Shown in pieces: positions 1 through 8,146 of a DNA stretch of 64,000 bases. This DNA is from Paenibacillus taiwanensis DSM 18679 (GTDB lineage: Bacteria > Bacillota > Bacilli > Paenibacillales > Paenibacillaceae), in assembly GCF_000425125.1 (NCBI RefSeq), contig NZ_KE384307.1:186001-250000 (forward strand), read 5' to 3'. A program made the translations under genes and the position numbers. The notes under the pieces are model-generated. The model ran no database searches, was not told where the DNA came from, and was given only the letters and a program-made list of their open reading frames with translations. Position 1 is the first letter of the stretch; every line of letters begins with the position of its first letter.

Positions 1-1184
1 AACAGATTATGGAGCAATATCCGGTCGTGAAGAAGGGAATGACGATGCCAGATGGCAGCATTTATGGCTTGCCTACTGTGTTTGATCCTGCATTCAAATC
101 TCTGTTCTATAGTACGCCTTGGATGAAGCAGGAGTGGTTGGACAACGTTGGTTTGAAAGCGCCTACAAATTTGGATGAGCTGTATGCGGTCTTAAAAGCA
201 TTTAAAGAAAAGGACCCCAACAAAAATGGGAAGCAGGATGAAATTCCGTGGGGCTCCGAAGGTGTCTGGATTATGATGGACTTCCTTCGAGGGGCATTCG
301 GATTAAACCAGCATGGGATTGCCAACAAAAACGTTGATTTGGACCCGTCAACAGGCAAGCTGCGCTTTGTTCCCACTACTGAGGCGTACAAGGACATGAT
401 GCAGTATATCGCGAAGCTGTATAAGGAGGGTTTGCTGGATAAAGAAACGTTTACGATGAAAGATACCGACATTACATCTAAAGCGAGCGCAGGCCTGTAC
501 GGATTTCTGGATGGGGTCGATCCGAAAGCGATCTACAATCAGGACGGTTATGTAGGCATGCCGGTATTAACAGGGCCTAAGGGAGACCGAAGGCTGACAA
601 ACATGGGCTCACCGCTCGGCAATTTGGGGATGTTTGTGCTGACGGACAAGGCCAAAAATCCTGAAGCTGCGATACGTTGGATCGATCATTTTTATGGGGA
701 TGAAGGAGCCAAAATGTTTTTTATGGGCTTTGAAGGGGTCACATACAAAGTAGATGCGAACGGAGAGTATGCGTATTTGGACGTCATTCAAAAAAATCCG
801 GACGGCCTGAATCTCGATCAAGCGGTCAGTCAATATTTAACGTGGCCTGGAGGTTATTATCCTGGTATCGTGAAGCAGAAGTTCTTTAAGGGTGCAGAAG
901 GGTTGCCTTCCTCTATGAAAAATGCAGAAGCTGCGGAGCCTTATGCGATCAAAATGGAAGAGGTATGGCCAAGCTTTAACTTTACACCAGAGGAACAAGA
1001 AGAACTGACAACGATTCAAACCGATATTCAAACGTATATCGATGAGATGCGTGACAAGTTTGCTTCTGGCGCGGCTAGTTTTGATCAATGGGAGTCCTAC
1101 GTGAAGCAAATTGAGCAGATGAACATCAAACGATATTTGGAATTGTATCAAGCTGCATATGACCGTTATAAGGATGGAAAATAG
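1..1184 (+). CDS. Extracellular solute-binding protein (LplA/family 1), 5' end outside window
   Basis: This is the C-terminal part of a substrate-binding lipoprotein of an ABC sugar importer. The frame is already open at the first bases, so the signal peptide and lipobox lie outside the window; about 393 residues are visible. Seen: a DPNKNGKQDEIPWG loop, the calcium-binding-like motif typical of the large LplA-type binding proteins of Paenibacillus, followed by aromatic-rich segments usual for sugar binding. The protein would sit outside the membrane and hand oligosaccharide to an AraQ/LplB-type permease. No permease gene follows, so any partners must be upstream. A perfect palindrome terminator lies 25 bp after the stop. 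The exact sugar cannot be deduced. Confidence 0.9.
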   Translation, partial: QIMEQYPVVKKGMTMPDGSIYGLPTVFDPAFKSLFYSTPWMKQEWLDNVGLKAPTNLDELYAVLKAFKEKDPNKNGKQDEIPWGSEGVWIMMDFLRGAFGLNQHGIANKNVDLDPSTGKLRFVPTTEAYKDMMQYIAKLYKEGLLDKETFTMKDTDITSKASAGLYGFLDGVDPKAIYNQDGYVGMPVLTGPKGDRRLTNMGSPLGNLGMFVLTDKAKNPEAAIRWIDHFYGDEGAKMFFMGFEGVTYKVDANGEYAYLDVIQKNPDGLNLDQAVSQYLTWPGGYYPGIVKQKFFKGAEGLPSSMKNAEAAEPYAIKMEEVWPSFNFTPEEQEELTTIQTDIQTYIDEMRDKFASGAASFDQWESYVKQIEQMNIKRYLELYQAAYDRYKDGK

Positions 1185-1208
1185 GACATTACTTGTGAGC
1201 CTTAAGGA

Positions 1209-1244
1209 AACACAAAGGGTACCCCTAGGGGTACCCTTTGTGTT
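1209..1244. terminator. 36-nt perfect palindrome, bidirectional terminator
   Basis: The two 18-nt arms are AACACAAAGGGTACCCCT and its exact reverse complement. It separates the convergent solute-binding protein gene and the small membrane protein gene, whose stop codon overlaps its last bases. Any RNA hairpin needs an unpaired loop of a few central bases. No long T-run follows in either direction. Confidence 0.75.
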
Positions 1245-1647
1245 AGTATCGCCGATTGACATCGTCTGGCCCAGGCGGGTCAGGCAGCATCTCCTCGATG
1301 CGGCGCAGCGTGCGAAATTGCTTCTTGCGAGCCAACACATTCGACACATATGCGCTGAGCGCACTAAACGGAATTATACACAACGCCGGCACCAGCGCAG
1401 CAGATGTGGATTGCTGCGACATTTGCAGTGCAAAGGCAAAGCCAAACACAACTAGCGGGGCATAATCGGTATACTTGACGAGCCAATGACGTTTACCGAA
1501 GCTGTTCTCCGCTAAGCCGAAGCAAATTAGTCCAGCAAATGCGAGCAGGCCCGCCACCAGCAGACTGTCTGTCCACTTATAAATCTTGGTCAGCATAGCC
1601 AGCACAATAAACACGTAACCGACAGCACCAATCGGTCTAAATAACAT
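1243..1647 (-). CDS. Small multi-pass membrane protein, unknown function
   Basis: A 134-residue hydrophobic protein with about four membrane segments (roughly residues 5-22, 28-45, 60-76 and 82-100) and a charged cytoplasmic tail rich in Arg, Asp and Pro (LPDPPGPDDVNRRY). An AAAGGAG site lies 11 nt upstream of the ATG. It is 42 bp downstream of the glycolipid glucosyltransferase gene on the same strand, so the two are probably co-transcribed. I do not recognise a family. A role near the membrane with the glycolipid enzyme is inference only. Confidence 0.65.
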   Translation of the reverse strand: MLFRPIGAVGYVFIVLAMLTKIYKWTDSLLVAGLLAFAGLICFGLAENSFGKRHWLVKYTDYAPLVVFGFAFALQMSQQSTSAALVPALCIIPFSALSAYVSNVLARKKQFRTLRRIEEMLPDPPGPDDVNRRY

Positions 1648-1689
1648 AGGAAATATCTCTCCTTTATGATAAATATAAGGCCGTTATGG

Positions 1690-2811
1690 TTATGCTTCTT
1701 CGAGTTGTAATAAGCGAAGCACCTCATGTGAACAACGTTTAAGCTCATCTTCAGATAGTTGGCGAGTTTGCCTCCATTCACTTATAACATTAGGCTCTGC
1801 TGTTAATTGATCCAGCCACTTTTTCATTGTCATTTTGTCCGTTAAACGTTCGCCGTAGCCTCTGTCTATAAAATAATCGCAGTTCTCTTCTTCTTGCCCA
1901 GGAAGCGGGGAATAGAACAGCATCGGAATGCCTTTCATCATCCCTTCCGTGCAGGTCATACCGCCCGGTTTTGTCACAAGCAAGTCTGATGCATCCATAA
2001 TGGTGGAGATTTCATGGGTGTACCCATAAATATGTATGTTTGGATGTTTAAAATTTGGATCTTGCTTCATACGCTGGATCATCTTTTGATTGCTGCCCAT
2101 ACAGAACAGCAGCTGAACGTGATCACGCCACCTGGTCATATACGTTAAGTATTCGTCATCCATAGACAGCCCCCAGCCTCCCCCCATAATCATAACGGTA
2201 GGAAGGTGCTGCAAACCCAACTGAGTGCGAGCTTCGCTAGGCGAGAGATTGTTCCAGAACTTAGGATGGACGGGAATGCCGGACACGAGTATACGTTCGG
2301 GAGCGACTCCGCGGTTTAGCAGTTTGGTTCGAACTTCCTCCGCCGATACGAGGTAAGTATCAACTGCTGGGTCCAGCCAAGTGCCGTGTGCATCGTAATC
2401 CGTAATTAACGTGTAGAGCGGAATATCAAGTCCGGCACGCTTTAAGCGGGACACGACGATATTCGGAAATGGATGTGTACATATGATAACATCAGGACGA
2501 AGCTGGTTGACAACATGGGAAGCTTGCGTATAAAAAATACGATGCAAGGCAAGCTGTGTTAGTCGATTCAAAGACTTCTTATATTTTTTGCGATACAGCA
2601 TTCCGACTAACTTTGGCTGTGAGCTTACCGTCTTGCGATACGCCGCAAAAATTAGCGGACCAACGGTTGGATTCAGAAACCTGCCAAGTTCGATGACGCG
2701 AGCCTGAACGTCAGGGGCTAGTTGTTTGATTCCATCGGATAAAGCAGTGGCTGCTTGAGTATGGCCCGTACCGAAACCTTCAGATAGGAGAAGGATTCTT
2801 TTTTTTCGCAT
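1690..2811 (-). CDS. MGDG-synthase/UgtP-like diacylglycerol glucosyltransferase (GT28 type)
   Basis: Membrane-associated transferase expected to move sugar from a UDP-sugar onto diacylglycerol or a related lipid. Seen: an N-terminal SEGFGTGHTQAA motif, as in the MGDG_synth domain, a middle GGGWGLSMDD and a C-terminal TKPGGMTCTEGM nucleotide-binding motif, the usual order in UgtP/YpfP. About 373 residues from ATG 2811, which has GGGTGAG a few bases upstream; an in-frame GTG at 2820 has no good ribosome site. A TATAAT-like -10 lies just upstream. Family members supply glycolipids and the lipoteichoic acid anchor. Substrate is not provable here: other homologues act in membrane glycolipid or lipid II-like reactions. 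Confidence 0.85.
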   Translation of the reverse strand: MRKKRILLLSEGFGTGHTQAATALSDGIKQLAPDVQARVIELGRFLNPTVGPLIFAAYRKTVSSQPKLVGMLYRKKYKKSLNRLTQLALHRIFYTQASHVVNQLRPDVIICTHPFPNIVVSRLKRAGLDIPLYTLITDYDAHGTWLDPAVDTYLVSAEEVRTKLLNRGVAPERILVSGIPVHPKFWNNLSPSEARTQLGLQHLPTVMIMGGGWGLSMDDEYLTYMTRWRDHVQLLFCMGSNQKMIQRMKQDPNFKHPNIHIYGYTHEISTIMDASDLLVTKPGGMTCTEGMMKGIPMLFYSPLPGQEEENCDYFIDRGYGERLTDKMTMKKWLDQLTAEPNVISEWRQTRQLSEDELKRCSHEVLRLLQLEEA

Positions 2812-2915
2812 GTTTCTCACCCGTTAACCATTATAACCTGAATTGTAAAATGAAGCATCAACCAATCGAATGGATGTTTGTATACGTGTATGTGATGAAA
2901 AAATGAAAAAAAGTG

Positions 2916-2944
2916 TTGAAAAATGATTTTCAATATGATAAAGT
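2916..2944 (+). promoter_or_regulatory. Sigma-A-like promoter of the TetR gene
   Basis: TTGAAA (2916-2921), a 17-bp spacer and TAAAGT (2939-2944), followed at once by the inverted-repeat operator at 2963-2985. Confidence 0.5.
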
Positions 2945-2962
2945 AATCTTCATGATAAACAG

Positions 2963-2985
2963 TGACCAAATAAATGAAGTGGTCA
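2963..2985. promoter_or_regulatory. Probable TetR operator, TGACCA-N11-TGGTCA
   Basis: A 6-bp perfect inverted repeat with an 11-bp spacer lies between the -10 box and the start of the TetR gene, where a bound repressor would block transcription. The nine bases TGACCAAAT recur at 3717-3725, ahead of the YhgE-like gene, as a possible half-site. Confidence 0.55.
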
Positions 2986-3043
2986 GTTGGTCGGACGGTC
3001 TCCAAAGTTCACCAAAAAATAACTAAAAGAAAGGAGTTACGAA

Positions 3044-3619
3044 ATGTCAGTGAATCGACGGAGGCAAATAGTAGAAGCAGCCACTCAGTCGTTCGCGCTG
3101 TTTGGGTATAAGGCAACTACGATGGATCAAGTCGCCAAGATTGCTAAGGTCGGCAAAGGTACGATCTACACGTTCTTCACGAATAAAGAAGAGTTGTTTG
3201 ACGAAATCTTAATGCAAGTCATTCATGAGATGAAAGATATTGCAGACGGTGAGATTCACGAAGATAGCTCCTTCTTTGATAACTTGTACCGCGTACTTGA
3301 TCGGGCGCTTGAGTTCCGCAGCCGCCATGAGCTGGCGCTAAAGCTGTCGCAAGAACTGCGTGACTTCGGTACACCAATGGCTAAAGAAGCGTTGAATCGC
3401 ATTGAGGGTGAACTTCTTCGCTACGTCGAACGACAGCTGCTCATGGCAATGGATAAAGGCGAGATTCCGCCAGGCAACACCCAGATTATGAGCTTTGTTT
3501 TAGTCCAGTTGTACAAGTCGCTGACGACAGAATGGAGTAAGCTGTATGAGCCTCTGGACAAAGAGACAATTAAAGAACACTTTTTGAACTACTTTGTAAA
3601 AGGTATATCGGTGTTCTGA
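3044..3619 (+). CDS. TetR/AcrR-family repressor (YhgD-like)
   Basis: A 191-residue regulator. The N-terminal helix-turn-helix is clear: residues 5-50 carry RRRQIVEAATQSFALFGY and KVGKGTIYTFFTNKEEL, the classic TetR fold; the rest is the helical ligand-binding and dimer domain. AAAGGAG lies 8 nt before the ATG. An inverted repeat upstream suggests autorepression. The next gene encodes a YhgE/Pip-type membrane protein, matching the yhgD-yhgE arrangement of Bacillus, so it probably controls that gene too. The ligand is unknown. Confidence 0.9.
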   Translation: MSVNRRRQIVEAATQSFALFGYKATTMDQVAKIAKVGKGTIYTFFTNKEELFDEILMQVIHEMKDIADGEIHEDSSFFDNLYRVLDRALEFRSRHELALKLSQELRDFGTPMAKEALNRIEGELLRYVERQLLMAMDKGEIPPGNTQIMSFVLVQLYKSLTTEWSKLYEPLDKETIKEHFLNYFVKGISVF

Positions 3620-3818
3620 TGCAGTACCGTTCTTAACGTCACGGCCAACAAGTGGGAATGCAAAGAGAGATGAGCCATTTCTACTTACATGACGCGACGT
3701 TTTATTATACCCTCAATGACCAAATGGGCTTTACAGTCAGAGAGTTCTGAATTGAGTTATCTATGCATTTCATCACATTGGAGTGGAAAATGCAAAATAA
3801 ATATAGAGGTGAGATGTA

Positions 3819-5834
3819 ATGAAAGGTACACGACTATTTGCTGCCGAATGGGGCCGCGTGTTTCGGAATCCGAAGCTGCTAATCCCGGTTATCGCGGTTA
3901 TTATGGTGCCGCTGATGTACAGTGGATTATTTTTGGGAACGTTCTGGGACCCTTATGCGAAGCTTCAGGATCTTCCGGTTGCTATCGTTAACGCAGATCA
4001 GGGCACTACATTTGAGGGAAAGACGTTTGAAGCTGGTAAAGAGCTTAGCGATGAGTTGAAGAAGCGTAAAGACTTCGACTTCCAGTTTGTTGATGAAAAG
4101 GAAGCAGAAGAAGGTTTGAAGGCAGATCGTTATTACATGACGATTACGATTCCGAGCAATTTCTCGAAACAGGCAACGACGTTGCTTGAAGATGAGCCTA
4201 AAGCGGCTGAATTGTTATTCCGCACAAATGAAGGCCACAACTTCTTGGCAGCGCAAATTGGCGGTACGGCAGTGAAGCAAGTGAACGCTGAAATATCGAA
4301 GACGATTACTGAAGCGTACACCACATTGATGTTTGAGCAAGTGGAAAAAGTTGCAGACGGCTTGCAAAAAGCTGGTGATGGAGCGACTAAGCTTCATGAC
4401 GGCACAAAAGAGCTGGCTGACGGTACGAAGGAATTAAAAACAAACATGGCGAAGCTCGCTGACGGTGCGCTTCAATTAAAGCAAGGTACAGCACCTCTTA
4501 GTGGAGGTATCGGACAGTTAAATAAAGGCGCAGGCGACTTAAAACAAGGCGCAACGACATTAAGTGGCGGCTTGGGTAAATTGTCAGCCGCGCACAATCA
4601 ATTGGAACAAGGCGCAGCTAAAGCGCAGCAAGGTGTAGCGGGTCTGGAGCAAGGCTTGAACGCTTCTGCTCAAGGCAGCGCGAAGCTGACAGAAGGCGCC
4701 AAGGCGCTTGCTGGTGGCTTGCAAATGCTCGTAAAAGCGAACCCTGCACTGGCACAAGATCCAGGCGTGAAGCAGCTGCTTGGCGCAAGCCAGGCGGTAT
4801 TGCAAGGTGCTGAGCAGCTTAACGAAGGTCAACAGAAGCTGGTTGCTGGGGCAGGTCAATTGAAAGCAGGCCAAGGTCAATTAGTGGCCGGCATGAATCA
4901 ATTTGGTACGAAGCTGAATGAAGCAGCCGCAGGCGGCAAGAAGCTGGCAGCAGGTGCGGATCAACTCGCAGCAGGTACATCCAAGCTGCAAAGTGGCGTG
5001 GGCGAAGCGACAAAAGCAATCGGTCAATTGGCTAACGGCGCGAAGCTGTTAGATGAAGGTACAGGTAAATTGCAAGATGGCGTTAAAAAGCTAAACGATG
5101 GCTCGGATGAGCTGGCAACTAAATTGACAGACGCTGCTGATGAGGCCTCTGCCGTGAAGTCATCTGATGCACGTATCAAAATGTACGCAGAGCCTGTTAA
5201 AGTTGTAGAATCAGCTGTTAACGAAGTACCAAACTACGGTACAGGATTTGCACCATACTTCCTGTCTTTGGGCTTGTTTGTAGGCGCACTTATTTTAACA
5301 ATTGTACTTCCATTGGTAGAATCTCCAGATCCACTTGCTAATGGTTGGAGCCGCTTCTTCAGTAAAACGATGCTGTTTATTTCAGTAGGTGTGATCCAAG
5401 CGCTGCTTGCTGACTGGATTATGCTTTCTGGACTTGGCTTAGAAGTGAAGAGCGTTGGTTTGTTTATTACATTTAGTATTTTCACAAGTATGACATTTAT
5501 GCTTATTATCCAATCACTTGTTACAGTATTTGACAACCCAGGACGCTTTATAGCGATCGTCTTGCTTATTCTTCAATTGGTATCTTGCGGCGGTACGTTC
5601 CCAATGGAGCTTACACCATCTGCAATGCAAGCCATTGGACCTTGGTTGCCAATGACATACACAGTTAACGGATTCAAAGCAGTAATCTCAAGTGGCGACT
5701 TCGATCATATGTGGAGTCAAACAGGTGTGCTTGCCATCTACATGGCAGCATTTGCAGCCCTAACACTCGGATTCTTTATCTCTCGTGCTCGCAAGAGCAG
5801 AGCGGAAGCAGGCAGTGCTTCATTGTCCGCTTAA
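3819..5834 (+). CDS. YhgE/Pip-domain membrane protein
   Basis: A 671-residue membrane protein with one N-terminal membrane helix (about residues 20-42), a long extracytoplasmic region with many LxxGAxxLxxG-type heptad-like repeats (about 170-430), and a C-terminal bundle of about five helices (480-660). This is the YhgE/phage-infection-protein architecture related to ABC-2 permeases and to EsaA of type VII secretion. Known relatives serve as phage receptors (Lactococcus Pip) or in surface export. AGAGGTGAG precedes the ATG. It follows a TetR regulator by 199 bp. It is the only gene before the terminator, so it is probably a regulated stand-alone exporter or receptor; substrate unknown. Confidence 0.88.
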   Translation: MKGTRLFAAEWGRVFRNPKLLIPVIAVIMVPLMYSGLFLGTFWDPYAKLQDLPVAIVNADQGTTFEGKTFEAGKELSDELKKRKDFDFQFVDEKEAEEGLKADRYYMTITIPSNFSKQATTLLEDEPKAAELLFRTNEGHNFLAAQIGGTAVKQVNAEISKTITEAYTTLMFEQVEKVADGLQKAGDGATKLHDGTKELADGTKELKTNMAKLADGALQLKQGTAPLSGGIGQLNKGAGDLKQGATTLSGGLGKLSAAHNQLEQGAAKAQQGVAGLEQGLNASAQGSAKLTEGAKALAGGLQMLVKANPALAQDPGVKQLLGASQAVLQGAEQLNEGQQKLVAGAGQLKAGQGQLVAGMNQFGTKLNEAAAGGKKLAAGADQLAAGTSKLQSGVGEATKAIGQLANGAKLLDEGTGKLQDGVKKLNDGSDELATKLTDAADEASAVKSSDARIKMYAEPVKVVESAVNEVPNYGTGFAPYFLSLGLFVGALILTIVLPLVESPDPLANGWSRFFSKTMLFISVGVIQALLADWIMLSGLGLEVKSVGLFITFSIFTSMTFMLIIQSLVTVFDNPGRFIAIVLLILQLVSCGGTFPMELTPSAMQAIGPWLPMTYTVNGFKAVISSGDFDHMWSQTGVLAIYMAAFAALTLGFFISRARKSRAEAGSASLSA

Positions 5835-5850
5835 TAGCCATTAACTTCTA

Positions 5851-5898
5851 TAACCTCCTGAATCGCCGGTTGATCCGCGGTCAGGAGGTTATTTTATT
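5851..5898 (+). terminator. Rho-independent terminator after YhgE-like gene
   Basis: TAACCTCCTGA (5851-5861) pairs with TCAGGAGGTTA (5881-5891), followed by TTTTATT. The 11-bp stem has a GC-rich inner loop. Confidence 0.8.
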
Positions 5899-6024
5899 GT
5901 AAACCGTAGTTGTTACTATTAAATCGGAAGAAGGAATTTCCAATTTGGATGGCGAATTCGTGTGTAATCGAAATTTAACAGCGCTGCGATACCGAGAAGC
6001 TAAATGTGTAAGGGAGGATTACAG

Positions 6025-7146
6025 GTGTCACAAGCTAATAAGCGATGGGACCTCGAAGCGATGCGGGGAATTGCTATCGTTGGTGTTGTGCTGATTCATG
6101 TGTTGTCTATGGGAATTGCGGCTTCGTATCCAGAACATGCCGAGTGGGCGGGAGAGGTGCAGACAGGTGCGGTTCCGCTCGTATGGTTGAATGCATGGGC
6201 GCGTTTTTCAGTCCCTGTCTTTTTATTTATTTCCGGCCTTTTACTCACATTCCGATTACAAGGAAAGTCATTATCCTATAAGACGATGTTGTCAAAAAGA
6301 GTACCCGCTCTTGTGCTGCCTTATTTGTTCTGGACGGTGCTTGGGCTTGTGATGGCGTGGCTTATACAAGGGCCGTGGGGCTTTAAGGACCTTGTTGTTA
6401 CTTTACTGCTTGGCAAAGGGATGTTCCATCAACTGTACTTTATCCCCTTACTGCTGCAATTGATTGTACTCGCCCCTTTATGGTGGAAAGGTTTGCAGTG
6501 GAATCCCGTGAAGTTTACCCTTATTATCGGGCTTTTACAGGTGCTTTATTATGCCGCCTACCAATTCTGTTATATGACTTCATTTCGTTATCTCCCTACT
6601 GTTATAGCTAAAGGCTGGGAAATTATGATCGTGCCTACTTTTATGGGGATGATGTTTTATTTTATAGCAGGGATGGCTGTTGGCATGCACTTGGACCAAG
6701 TTACTCGGTTTATCCGCAGAAGTTCTATGACTGTTTTTACGCTCATCTATATCGTGTCGTTTGGCATGACCATTATGGATGTCCACTTATCGTTTGCCGC
6801 TTCCTCTGACCTCGGCAATTCCTTGCACTTCTATCGGGTGAGCGTGCTTGTGTATGCCTGCTGCGCCATCTTGTGGTTTTGGAAATTAGCATTAGTTGCT
6901 GCCGAAGCAGCATGGATGAACATGTTTGTGCGGCTAGGAAAGTATGCATTTTTTATTTTTTTGGCACATGTGCTTATTTTGGAAAGCTTAAAAGCTTTAG
7001 GTTCTTATTGGTATAACTCATACGGGATGCTGCTGGTGACGTATTTGCTGACGATGGCGGCATGTGCGGGGGTATATGAGCTTGGGACGAGGATCTCCGT
7101 GCAGCATTCGTCTAACAAAGCTGTGCAGATGTTTCTCGGTAAATAA
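6025..7146 (+). CDS. Acyltransferase 3 family membrane protein
   Basis: A 373-residue protein of about ten membrane helices. The N-terminus has the signature WDLEAMRGIAIVGVVLIHVL, with the R-x10-H pair typical of acyltransferase-3 enzymes that O-acetylate or succinylate surface sugars. I place the start at GTG 6025, because AGGGAGGA lies 7 nt upstream; the earlier in-frame ATG (6004) would put that site inside the gene. It stands alone between a terminator and the convergent unknown gene. Acceptor unknown: wall polymer or exopolysaccharide are both possible. Confidence 0.88.
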   Translation: MSQANKRWDLEAMRGIAIVGVVLIHVLSMGIAASYPEHAEWAGEVQTGAVPLVWLNAWARFSVPVFLFISGLLLTFRLQGKSLSYKTMLSKRVPALVLPYLFWTVLGLVMAWLIQGPWGFKDLVVTLLLGKGMFHQLYFIPLLLQLIVLAPLWWKGLQWNPVKFTLIIGLLQVLYYAAYQFCYMTSFRYLPTVIAKGWEIMIVPTFMGMMFYFIAGMAVGMHLDQVTRFIRRSSMTVFTLIYIVSFGMTIMDVHLSFAASSDLGNSLHFYRVSVLVYACCAILWFWKLALVAAEAAWMNMFVRLGKYAFFIFLAHVLILESLKALGSYWYNSYGMLLVTYLLTMAACAGVYELGTRISVQHSSNKAVQMFLGK

Positions 7147-7199
7147 GTAGCGAAAGATATCTCCAAACACGTATGTATTATTATAGAAGATAAAATGAC

Positions 7200-7240
7200 A
7201 AAAGCGCCCATTCACATTAACTGTGATAGGACGCTTTTTT
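7200..7240. terminator. Bidirectional terminator between convergent genes
   Basis: AAAAGCGCCC at the left pairs with GGACGCTTTT at the right with one mismatch, and has A- and T-runs on either side. It overlaps the last codons of the minus-strand gene ending at 7217. Confidence 0.7.
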
Positions 7241-7873
7241 GATAGGATAACCCGCGGAAACGTGGCGTGATCGAACCAGTTGAATATCGCTGCCCGCTTG
7301 TAAAATGTCGGAAACTAGCGTTTTGGGATCTTTGCTGCATGTCATTACCGCGATTTGAATCACTTCACTATAGAAATTGTGTGCAGCAGATACCGCCTCA
7401 TCTGTAACGATAAGACTGCTATAATACGGATTGCCCTGTCCAACAACGACAAAACCACCATACTGAGGCTTTACAAGACTCTCGTTCAAAAGAAAAGCCG
7501 CTTCGTGCTCGGAACTGCGTCCAAATCTGTAAGTGAGCGAGCAGTCCAGCGACAAGTTAGCTGCCACATTTTGCATCCCCCTTGCCGTTACTTGCTGCAA
7601 GATGCCGTGTGCAGCAAGTTCGCGAAAAGTAGAATGGGACAAGACCAAGCAAGCCTGCTGCCCATTTATGAGGCGTGTTGCTTTAAAAGTACGTTGAGAT
7701 ACAACATGCTTCTGAATGGCCTGAATCGCATTTTTATTTTGCTGCTGCGTACCTGTTAATACGATGCTGTCTGCGGGAGTGCTTGTATAAGACGAGCGTT
7801 TAATTGTATTTGTCAGCATCAAAAGTGCAGCTCCTATACCGACTGTGAAGGGATGTTTGCGGGATCTCATCAT
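7217..7873 (-). CDS. Unknown membrane-anchored protein
   Basis: 218 residues from ATG 7873, which has AAGGTGG 6 nt upstream; the longer frame to 7957 has no ribosome site. Seen: a basic N-terminus (MMRSRKHPF), one hydrophobic segment (about residues 9-22) and a polar extracytoplasmic domain. The last part, with EVIQIAVMTCSKDPKTLVSD, looks like an alpha/beta fold. I do not recognise a family. It is convergent with the acyltransferase gene and diverges from the Ig-repeat gene, so it is probably transcribed alone. Confidence 0.6.
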   Translation of the reverse strand: MMRSRKHPFTVGIGAALLMLTNTIKRSSYTSTPADSIVLTGTQQQNKNAIQAIQKHVVSQRTFKATRLINGQQACLVLSHSTFRELAAHGILQQVTARGMQNVAANLSLDCSLTYRFGRSSEHEAAFLLNESLVKPQYGGFVVVGQGNPYYSSLIVTDEAVSAAHNFYSEVIQIAVMTCSKDPKTLVSDILQAGSDIQLVRSRHVSAGYPIKKASYHS

Positions 7874-8146
7874 GATATCCACCTTTCTAGTTGCTAAATT
7901 TTTGCGTCCGACTAACTTGATGTCCTTAGTGTACGAAATATGGGCTACAGCAGCCATCGGTATGCGTGACAGCTAGCTTTCAATTTAGTAAGAGAAGGAA
8001 GCGGATTAGTTAGATAGTCCCATTTTGTACATATTTAATGGAAATTGTCGATAGAACATAAATAATCGGGTTGTGATGACCGTTATATAAATATAGACTG
8101 TATTGCTTCATTAAATAGGAATTGGAACAAGGAAGGGGAAGATCAG

